From Derxia lacustris (GTDB lineage: Bacteria; Pseudomonadota; Gammaproteobacteria; Burkholderiales; Burkholderiaceae_E), in NCBI RefSeq assembly GCF_002105195.1, contig NZ_MUHU01000007.1, positions 1-64,000 of the forward strand: 64,000 nt of DNA, given 5' to 3'. Every line of letters begins with the position of its first letter. Position 1 is the stretch's first letter. The position numbers and the translations under genes were made by a program. Shown piece by piece: positions 53,570-62,120 of this stretch. The notes under the pieces were generated by a model. It worked only from the letters and a program-made list of their open reading frames with translations, did no database searches and was not told where the DNA came from.

Positions 53570-55210
53570 ATGTCACTTCTGTTTGAACGCTGGATTCCTG
53601 TCCGCCTCAGCGACGGCCGGCGCGATGTCGTCGCCGCGTTCGAGCTGGCGCGGCCCGACATCGTCGCCTTCGACGCGCCACGCGCCGACTTCAACGCCGC
53701 GCTGTTCCAGTTCTGGATCGCGCTGCTGCAAACCGTCACCACGGCGCAGAACCGCCGCGAATGGCGCCAGTGGCTGCTCTCGCCGCCCGACGCCGACACG
53801 TTGAAGGCGCTGTTCGCGCCGCTCGCGCCGCACTTCGTCTACGACGGCGACGGCCCGCGCTTCATGCAGGATCACGCCCTGCGCGCGAAGGATGGCGAGC
53901 CCGTCGCGATCGCCAATCTGCTCATCGATTCGCCGGGCGAGAACGCACTGCGCAACAACGGCGATCACTTCACCAAGCGCGGTCGCATCGAGCGGCTGTG
54001 CCCGCATTGCGCGGTGCTGGCGCTCTACACCTTGCAGACCAATGCGCCGTCGGGCGGTGCCGGGCATCGCACCGGGCTGCGCGGCGGCGGGCCGCTCACC
54101 ACGGTGCTGCTGCCGCCGCCGGTGGCGGGCCGGCCCGCCAGCCTGTGGCAAACGCTCTGTCTCAACCTGCTGCCGGTGCCGCTGTTCAATCAGGTCGGCG
54201 GCGATGCCAACTGCGCCGAGCAAATCCTGCTGTTTCCGTGGCTGGGGCCGATCGAGCGGCTCCAGAGCAAGGACGGCGCGCTCGCCCCGGCGCAGGTGCA
54301 TCCGCTGCATGTGTACTGGGCCATGCCGCGCCGCATCCGGCTCGATTTCGATGCCGTGCAGCCGGGCAATTGCGATCTCTGCGGCGAGCCGTCCGAGCGG
54401 CTCGTGGCCCAGTACGTCACGCGCAACTACGGCCTCAACTACAAGGGCGCCTGGGATCACCCGCTGTCGCCCTACTACCAGGTGAAGGACGAGTGGCTGC
54501 CGCTGCATCCCCAGCCCGGCGGCATCGGCTACCGGCACTGGCAGGGCTTCGTGCTCGGGCTCGACAACGACAAGCAGGTGCGGCGCAGCGCGCGCGTGGT
54601 GTCGGCCTTCTTCGAGGACAACATCGAGCGCGACCACCGCACCGAGCTGCGCCTGTGGGCCTTCGGCTACGACATGGACAACATGAAGCCGCGCTGCTGG
54701 TACGAGTCGGTGATGCCGCTCTACGCGCTCGGCGACTGCGGTCCGCGCGAACGCGAGGCGCTGCGCCATGACATCGGCGCCTGGGTCGGCGGCGCCGAGC
54801 TGGCCGCCAGCTATCTGCGCAATGCGGTGAAGGACGCGTGGTTCAGCGGCGATGCGCGCGGCGACTACAGCTTCGTCGACGCCAGCTTCTGGAGCCGCAC
54901 CGAGCCGGGCTTCTATGCACTGCTGCGCGAGCGCATTGCCGCCGCGCGCGACAACGTCGACTGGGATCCGGTGGCACGCACCGGCGGCTGGCGCGGCCAG
55001 TTGCGGCAGGCCGCGCTGCGGCTGTTCGACAAGGAATTCGTCGGTGCCGGGCCGGTGCATGCGCAGAACCCGGCACGCATCAAGGCCGCGCACGAGCAGC
55101 TGCGCCGCAACCTCGACGGACCCAAGCTGCGCGACGCGCTCAAGCTGCCCGCGCCGCCCGACGCCCCCAAGAACAAACCCGCCCGCAAGACTGCCCGCAA
55201 GGCCACCTGA
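53570..55210 (+). CDS. casA: Cse1 (CasA, Cas8e) large subunit of Cascade
   Basis: The protein has 546 residues from the ATG at 53570, starting MSLLFERWIPVRLSDG as in other Cse1 proteins. Two zinc-type pairs are present: CPHC at Cys144/Cys147 and CDLC at Cys268/Cys271. The conserved loop GLRGGGPLTT lies at 169-178. In E. coli, Cse1 reads the PAM and positions Cas3. The last 30 residues are Lys-, Ala- and Pro-rich (KLPAPPDAPKNKPARKTARK), probably a disordered basic tail that could touch DNA. It is followed after nine bases by cse2. Confidence 0.95.
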   Translation: MSLLFERWIPVRLSDGRRDVVAAFELARPDIVAFDAPRADFNAALFQFWIALLQTVTTAQNRREWRQWLLSPPDADTLKALFAPLAPHFVYDGDGPRFMQDHALRAKDGEPVAIANLLIDSPGENALRNNGDHFTKRGRIERLCPHCAVLALYTLQTNAPSGGAGHRTGLRGGGPLTTVLLPPPVAGRPASLWQTLCLNLLPVPLFNQVGGDANCAEQILLFPWLGPIERLQSKDGALAPAQVHPLHVYWAMPRRIRLDFDAVQPGNCDLCGEPSERLVAQYVTRNYGLNYKGAWDHPLSPYYQVKDEWLPLHPQPGGIGYRHWQGFVLGLDNDKQVRRSARVVSAFFEDNIERDHRTELRLWAFGYDMDNMKPRCWYESVMPLYALGDCGPREREALRHDIGAWVGGAELAASYLRNAVKDAWFSGDARGDYSFVDASFWSRTEPGFYALLRERIAAARDNVDWDPVARTGGWRGQLRQAALRLFDKEFVGAGPVHAQNPARIKAAHEQLRRNLDGPKLRDALKLPAPPDAPKNKPARKTARKAT

Positions 55211-55219
55211 GGAGAACGC

Positions 55220-55756
55220 ATGTCCAGACCCGCCAAGCTGCTTCGGGGCGACGGCCCCGGCAAGGTGTTGTTCGACTGGTGGACGCGCCTGGCGTCGCCC
55301 GAGGTGTCGGGCGGCCTGCGCGCCGACCGCGCCGCGCTGCGCCGCGCCGGCAGCCTTACCGCCGTGGCGCTCGCGCCGGGCTTCCAGCGCGTGCTGCATT
55401 CGATGGAAGCCGCGCGCGAGGACGGCGAGGCGTGGTTCGCGGCCGACCGCGACCGGCTCGCCGCCGCCGTCGGGCTGCTGGCGCATGTGGGCACCTCGGT
55501 CGACGACCTGACGCTGCCCAAGGCCGCCAGCCGCCGCGCCGACGGCGCCGACCGCAATCCGGTCAGCGACCTGCGCTTTGCACGCCTGCTCGAAGCGCCC
55601 GACCTCGACGCGCTGTTCGTCGGCCTGCGCCGTGCGCTGCCGCTGCTGGGCGACACCGTCGATGTCATGAGCCTCGCCAACGACATCTACAACTGGAACG
55701 AACAGACGCAGAAACGCTGGGCCTACCAGTACGACTGGAAGCCGTCCGGCGAATGA
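55220..55756 (+). CDS. casB: Cse2 (CasB, Cas11e) small subunit of Cascade
   Basis: The protein has 178 residues with GAGGAG five bases before the start codon. It is an all-alpha, Arg-rich protein: VLFDWWTRLASPEVSGGLRA (the helical entry segment), RADRAALRRAG, FARLLEAPDLDALFVGLRRALPLLG and the C-terminal LANDIYNWNEQTQKRWAYQY, a strong Cse2 signature. Two copies form the belly of Cascade and hold the displaced strand. It lies between cse1 and cas7, the expected order. Confidence 0.95.
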   Translation: MSRPAKLLRGDGPGKVLFDWWTRLASPEVSGGLRADRAALRRAGSLTAVALAPGFQRVLHSMEAAREDGEAWFAADRDRLAAAVGLLAHVGTSVDDLTLPKAASRRADGADRNPVSDLRFARLLEAPDLDALFVGLRRALPLLGDTVDVMSLANDIYNWNEQTQKRWAYQYDWKPSGE

Positions 55757-55809
55757 ATCTTTTGCTCCGCAGCCAGCAGCCCAACCACCGCATTCAGGAA
55801 CCCCGCGCC

Positions 55810-56877
55810 ATGTCCCGCTTCGTCCAGCTCCATCTGCTCACCAGCTATCCGCCGTCCAACCTCAACCGTGACGACACCGGTCGGCCCAAGACCGCACAGC
55901 TCGGCGATGCCACGCGCCTGCGCATCTCGTCGCAGAGCCAGAAGCGCGCCTGGCGCACCTCGGACGTGTTCGAGGTGGAGCTGGCCGGCAGCCTCGGCAC
56001 GCGCACCAAGCGCAAGGGCCGCGACGTGTACGCCGCGCTGGTCGCGGGCGGCGTGAGCGACAAGCTGGCGCGCGAATGGGCCAAGGACATCGCCAAGCAG
56101 TTCGGCAAGCTCAAGCCCGAGAAAAAGGACAAGGACGCGGACCCGCTCGGCGATCTCGACATCGAGCAGCTCGCGCATTTCAGCCCCGAGGAAATCGCAG
56201 CCATCGACGCGCTGGTCGCCACGCTCGTCGCGCGCAAGGAAGCGCCGAGCGCCGATGAACTCAAGCTGCTCGGCCGGCCGCGCCGCGCGGTCGACATCGC
56301 CATGTTCGGCCGCATGCTGGCCGACTCGCCCGAGTTCAACGTGGATGCCGCCGTGCAGGTCGCGCACGCCATCACCGTGCATCGCGCGGCGGTGGAGGAC
56401 GACTATTTCAGCGCGGTCGACGACCTCAACAAGACCGACTCGGGCGCCGGCCACATCGGCGAGCGCGGCTATGGCGCGGGCCTGTTCTACCTCTACATCG
56501 CCATCGACCGCGAGTTGCTGGCGCAGAACCTCGGCGGCGACGCAGCGCTGGTCAAGCGCGCGCTCGAAGCCTTGGTGAGCGCCGTGACCAAGGTGTCGCC
56601 GACCGGCATGCAGGCCAGCTTCGCCTCGCGCGCCTATGCCGGCTTTGTGCTGGCCGAGAAGGGCGACCAGCAGCCGCGCTCGCTGGTGCAGGCCTTTCTC
56701 AAGCCGGTCAAGCCGCAGGCCGACGAAGACATCTTCGACAAGGCCGTCACGGCCATCGAGACGCGCAAGCGCAACTTCGACGCGGTGTACGGCGCCTGCG
56801 CGGATGACAGCTACACGCTGAACGTCGAGACGCCCGCAGGCACGCTCGCCGACCTCGCCGCCTTCGTCGCGGGCTGA
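55810..56877 (+). CDS. casC: Cas7e (Cse4, CasC) backbone subunit of Cascade
   Basis: The protein has 355 residues from the ATG at 55810 (MSRFVQLHLLTSYPPSNLNRD). A longer frame runs in from upstream but its translation is not Cas7. The RNA-binding core is marked by RISSQSQKRAWRTSDVF, AVDIAMFGRMLADSPEFNVDAAVQVAHAITVH, and the thumb-like GAGHIGERGYGAGLFYLYIAIDRE. A charged insert KLKPEKKDKDADPLGDL lies near residue 105. Six copies coat the spacer part of the crRNA. It starts 53 bases after cse2, and cas5 begins five bases after its stop. Confidence 0.95.
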   Translation: MSRFVQLHLLTSYPPSNLNRDDTGRPKTAQLGDATRLRISSQSQKRAWRTSDVFEVELAGSLGTRTKRKGRDVYAALVAGGVSDKLAREWAKDIAKQFGKLKPEKKDKDADPLGDLDIEQLAHFSPEEIAAIDALVATLVARKEAPSADELKLLGRPRRAVDIAMFGRMLADSPEFNVDAAVQVAHAITVHRAAVEDDYFSAVDDLNKTDSGAGHIGERGYGAGLFYLYIAIDRELLAQNLGGDAALVKRALEALVSAVTKVSPTGMQASFASRAYAGFVLAEKGDQQPRSLVQAFLKPVKPQADEDIFDKAVTAIETRKRNFDAVYGACADDSYTLNVETPAGTLADLAAFVAG

Positions 56878-56882
56878 GCGCG

Positions 56883-57722
56883 ATGGACTTTCTCGTGTTT
56901 CAGCTCCGGGCGCCGCTGGCGTCCTGGGGCGAGCCGGCGGTGGGCGAGTTTCGCGGCACGGCCGAGCATCCGTCGCAGTCGGCGCTGGTCGGGCTGCTCG
57001 GCGCGGCGCTCGGCATCGTGCGCGAGGACGAGGCCGCGCATGCGGCGCTGCGCGACGGCTATGTCTTCACCGTCGCAGTGCTGGCCGAGGCCAGGGCCGA
57101 CGACGGCTTCGGCCGCCACGGTGCGCCGGCCGGCGGCAGCCTGCTGCGCGACTACCACACGGCCCAGGTGCCGCCGCGTGCCGCGCTCAAGGGCCGGCCG
57201 CACCGCAGCCGGCGCGATGAACTGGCGCTGCCGTCGCGCGACCTCACGACCATCCTGTCCACGCGCGACTACCGCCAGAACGCGAGCTATCTGGTCGCGC
57301 TGCAAGCGCGTGCAGAAGTGCACTGGCCGCTGGCGGTGCTGGCTGCCGTGCTGAGACGGCCGCGCTTCGTGCTCTACCTCGGCCGCAAGAGCTGCCCACC
57401 GGCCGCGCCGCTGTGGCCCCAGGTCATCGAGGCCGAATCGGCGCGCGCTGCCTTCGAGGACTACCGGGCGCGCCATGCCGCCGTTGTCGCACGCGTTACC
57501 GAGGCGACGCGCGCCGAGCGTGGCCAGCGCTTTGCGCCCGCCGCCGACGAGACGCTCGGCAGCATCGCGCGGCTGGCCTGGGCCGACGGCGCCAACGCCG
57601 GCATCGACGCGGCCGACGCCTCGGTCATGACCACCGTGCGCAAGGACCGTGTGATCCGCCGCACCGGCTGGCTGTTCGGCGACCGCGCCGAGCATGTCGC
57701 CATCCTCGATCCGGAGGCTTGA
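56883..57722 (+). CDS. casD: Cas5e (CasD) subunit of Cascade
   Basis: The protein has 279 residues. The N-terminus MDFLVFQLRAPLASWGEPAVGEFRGT is the Cas5e RAMP start, followed by HPSQSALVGLLGAALGI. SLLRDYHTAQVPP and TTILSTRDYRQNASYLVALQ are further family blocks, and FVLYLGRKSCPPAAPLWP is the conserved glycine-rich second half. Cas5e binds the 5' handle of the crRNA at the foot of Cascade. At 279 residues it is longer than the E. coli protein (224), with extra Ala- and Arg-rich sequence near the C-terminus (about residues 185-235). Confidence 0.95.
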   Translation: MDFLVFQLRAPLASWGEPAVGEFRGTAEHPSQSALVGLLGAALGIVREDEAAHAALRDGYVFTVAVLAEARADDGFGRHGAPAGGSLLRDYHTAQVPPRAALKGRPHRSRRDELALPSRDLTTILSTRDYRQNASYLVALQARAEVHWPLAVLAAVLRRPRFVLYLGRKSCPPAAPLWPQVIEAESARAAFEDYRARHAAVVARVTEATRAERGQRFAPAADETLGSIARLAWADGANAGIDAADASVMTTVRKDRVIRRTGWLFGDRAEHVAILDPEA

Positions 57723-57724
57723 CC

Positions 57725-58426
57725 ATGTTCTTCAGCCTGATCGTGCCGGCCGAGGGCCGCGAGCGCGAAGCCGCGCGCCAGCGTCTCGACGGCCCCTATG
57801 CCGAGCACCAGTGGCTGTGGCGCCTGTTCGCTGCGCCCGAAGGCACGCCGCGCGACTTTCTCTACCGCCGGCGCGACGTGGGCGGCCTGCCGCGCTACTA
57901 CGTGGTGTCGCAGCGCGCGCCCGGCGCCGCCGACCCGGGCTGGGAGGTGCGCGTGCGCGACTACGCGCCGCAACTGCGCGCCGGCGACCGCCTCGCCTTC
58001 GAGCTGCGCGCCAATCCCACCGTGCGCCACGGCCGCGACGGCAAGTCGAGCCGACACGACGTGGTGATGGAAGCCAAGAAGAAGCTGCTCGCCGAGCGCG
58101 GCCTTGCGCGTTGGGACGATCTGCCCGAGGACGAGCGCCCGCCGCTCTACGAGTTGGTGAGCGATGCCGCCGGCCACTGGCTCGACCGGCGCGCCGAGCG
58201 CTGCGGCTTCGCGCTCGACCGCGCGGCGCTGGTCGTCGATGCCTACACCCAGCACGGCCGCCACGAGCGCCGCACCGCCGAGCGCGAGCTGAGCTTCTCG
58301 TCGGTGGATTTCAGTGGCGAGCTGGTCGTGACCGAGCCGGCCGCCTTCGCGCGCACGCTGGCCGAGGGCATCGGCACGGCGCGCGCGTTTGGCTGCGGGC
58401 TGCTGCTGGTGCGGCCTGCCGCCTGA
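57725..58426 (+). CDS. casE: Cas6e (CasE) crRNA endoribonuclease
   Basis: The protein has 233 residues starting two bases after the cas5 stop. The motif AEHQWLWRLF contains His28, aligned with the catalytic His of E. coli and Thermus Cas6e (HQxLWxxF). Other blocks are RDFLYRRRD, LAFELRANPTVRHGRDGKSSRHDVV and the C-terminal glycine-rich loop GIGTARAFGCGLLLVRP. It cleaves the repeat RNA below its hairpin and stays bound to it. The repeats of both arrays form a stem of the right type (CCCCAC/GTGGGG), so it should process both. Confidence 0.95.
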   Translation: MFFSLIVPAEGREREAARQRLDGPYAEHQWLWRLFAAPEGTPRDFLYRRRDVGGLPRYYVVSQRAPGAADPGWEVRVRDYAPQLRAGDRLAFELRANPTVRHGRDGKSSRHDVVMEAKKKLLAERGLARWDDLPEDERPPLYELVSDAAGHWLDRRAERCGFALDRAALVVDAYTQHGRHERRTAERELSFSSVDFSGELVVTEPAAFARTLAEGIGTARAFGCGLLLVRPAA

Positions 58427-58435
58427 CGCGCGACC

Positions 58436-59633
<1,198 letters not shown>

Positions 59634-59706
59634 ATTTTCATCGGAATTTTTCGGTGGAAATTTCGGAGGTGGAAAGCGCTTTAAAAATCAGTGAGTTAGG
59701 GTTAGT
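59634..59706 (+). promoter_or_regulatory. Leader of CRISPR array 2
   Basis: This stretch runs 73 bases from the cas2 stop to the first repeat and aligns gaplessly with leader 1. The shared core AAAGCGCTTTAAAAATCA is at 59673-59690. The IHF-like site AATCAGTGAGTTA (59686-59698) differs from consensus at one base. It should hold the array promoter and integration signal. Confidence 0.8.
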
Positions 59707-61930
59707 GCGTTCCCCACGGGCGTGGGGATGAACCGGTGCGCCAGTAGTCGCGGTCATCACGCATGACGCGTTCCCCACGGGCGTGGGGATGAACCGCCCA
59801 CGACGCCGCGAAGAAGATCAACGACACCGCGTTCCCCACGGGCGTGGGGATGAACCGGCCATCTCGTTGCTGTCGAAATAGAGGTGCATGCGTTCCCCAC
59901 GGGCGTGGGGATGAACCGTCCTGCTCGGAAAAATCGATGAAGAAGCTGTTGCGTTCCCCACGGGCGTGGGGATGAACCGCGCCACGACTGGCACATCGCC
60001 GAGCCTGGGCGGCGTTCCCCACGGGCGTGGGGATGAACCGTCGCCCTGCGATTCGAGTGCCGCCCGCGCCAGGCGTTCCCCACGGGCGTGGGGATGAACC
60101 CTGGCCGCGAGTGGCGGCACGATGCGCACGGTCGCGTTCCCCACGTGCGTGGGGATGAACCGCCAAACATGTCGGTCGCGTCGCTTTCGCGCTGGCGTTC
60201 CCCACGTGCGTGGGGATGAACCGACCCCGTTCGAGCAGCCTATGGCCTGCCATTGGCGTTCCCCACGTGCGTGGGGATGAACCGAACATGTCGCCCGGGT
60301 GCGCCGCTTGCTGGGTGCGTTCCCCACGTGCGTGGGGATGAACCGTCGGATCTGGAGTTGCTGAACGTCCAAGTGCCGCGTTCCCCACGTGCGTGGGGAT
60401 GAACCGCCTGCGAGCGTCTTGCTTTCCTTGGGCACGCGGCGTTCCCCACGTGCGTGGGGATGAACCGCGCCTGTATCTGCGCCTGACCGACATCGAGCAG
60501 CGTTCCCCACGTGCGTGGGGATGAACCGCGGGCCTCATCCTCGATCTCGTCGACCTTGCGGCGTTCCCCACGTGCGTGGGGATGAACCGCTGCGCTGGCC
60601 GGGCTGCAAACGATTGCAGGAGCGTTCCCCACGTGCGTGGGGATGAACCGGCCCCGCCGGGCGAGCGCGGCCAGACCCTCATGCGTTCCCCACGTGCGTG
60701 GGGATGAACCGTGACGCTCGTCACGCATGCCGGGCGCGGCCGGGCGTTCCCCACGTGCGTGGGGATGAACCGTGAACATGAATCGCGCGCTGCCGTTCGT
60801 CGCCGCGTTCCCCACGTGCGTGGGGATGAACCGCGCGGCTGGTCGATGGTCGACGGCGCATCGCCGCGTTCCCCACGTGCGTGGGGATGAACCGGCAGTG
60901 AAGCGATCCAAATTGCGATTGAAATAGCGTTCCCCACGTGCGTGGGGATGAACCGTAGTCAACGCGCGGCATGAGCCACCCGGCATGAGCGTTCCCCACG
61001 TGCGTGGGGATGAACCGACGCTTTACAGCCATTCCCCGGCTGCCGATCCGCGTTCCCCACGTGCGTGGGGATGAACCGGCGAACATCACGCGCCCGCCCG
61101 GTCGCCGGCAGCGTTCCCCACGTGCGTGGGGATGAACCGCGCGCCGACCAGCATCAGCTGCGTGTTCACGCGCGTTCCCCACGTGCGTGGGGATGAACCG
61201 GGTTCTGAGATGGACGCATTTGCAGGGCTCGAGCGTTCCCCACGTGCGTGGGGATGAACCGGCGTGCGCGCGACGCTCACGCCCGGTGCTGCGGCGTTCC
61301 CCACGTGCGTGGGGATGAACCGCCCGCGCTGCCTGCTGGCGTCCCGGAACGCCTGCGTTCCCCACGTGCGTGGGGATGAACCGAAATCGTCGATCTTGGT
61401 GCCTGCTTTGGCGCCGCGTTCCCCACGTGCGTGGGGATGAACCGCCGCTGCTCGTGAGCTCGGCCGGCGGCTCGAAGCGTTCCCCACGTGCGAGGGGATG
61501 AACCGCGGTCAATTCCGGCGCGGGTTTGGTTGCTAGTGCGTTCCCCACGTGCGTGGGGATGAACCGCACTGCGCGCTGACCTACATCTCGCAGGCGGCCG
61601 CGTTCCCCACGTGCGTGGGGATGAACCGAACGCCTTCTGCCGCTTGTTCTCGGACCGGTTGCGTTCCCCACGTGCGTGGGGATGAACCGCACGTCTTGCC
61701 ATTCGGCTTCGGCTTCCGGGCGCGTTCCCCACGTGCGTGGGATGAACCGTTCGACGAACTCACCGCCAAGATCGAAGACCTGCGTTCCCCACGTGCGTGG
61801 GGATGAACCGCGCCTTGTCGACTTCCCGAGCGGACTGAGCATGCGCTCCCACGCGCGTGGGGATGAACCGGGACGTGACGGACGGCACCGGGCCGCGCGA
61901 GGGCATTCCCCACGCGTGGGGACGAACCAG
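59707..61930 (+). CRISPR. CRISPR array 2, type I-E, 37 repeats and 36 spacers
   Basis: Repeats of 29 bases begin GCGTTCCCCAC and end GTGGGGATGAACCG, with 32-base spacers (a few of 33, for example before 60989 and 61600). Repeats 1-7 (59707 to 60101) carry GGGCG in the loop like array 1. From repeat 8 (60134) onward the loop reads GTGCG. Repeat 7 ends in C instead of G. Repeats decay at the far end: repeat 30 (61477) has CGAGGGG, repeat 34 (61722) lacks one G, repeat 36 (61843) is 28 bases with GCTCCCACGCGCG, and repeat 37 (61903) is 28 bases with ATTCCCCACGCG and ends CCAG. Acquisition is at the cas2 side. Apparent proteins here are translated repeats. Confidence 0.98.
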
Positions 61931-61961
61931 TGAGCTTCCACAACGCGCCCCCGGCATGCGC

Positions 61962-62120
61962 GCGTTCCCACGAGCGGCCGATCGCCCGCCCCAAATCGCG
62001 CCGACCGAGGTCGGTTAGTGCCAATCCTCCTTGCCGCAAGCTGAACACCCGCTGCCCCTTCCATCCGCGCAAACTTCCACCGGCCTGCCGCCATCTCCCC
62101 ACCGCTCAGCCGCCGATCCC
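61962..62120. other. Vestigial repeat and gap before the GH3 gene
   Basis: GCGTTCCCACGAGCGG at 61962 sits one spacer length (31 bases) after repeat 37 and looks like a decayed 38th repeat of which only the first half is recognisable. From about 61980 to 62120 I see no gene or clear promoter. GTCGGTTAGTGCCAATCC and a Pro-rich stretch precede the GH3 start. Confidence 0.45.

Noticed and set aside
54838-56877. 679-codon frame ending in Cas7
   Set aside because: The upstream 320 residues are out-of-frame readings of cse1 and cse2; Cas7 starts at 55810.
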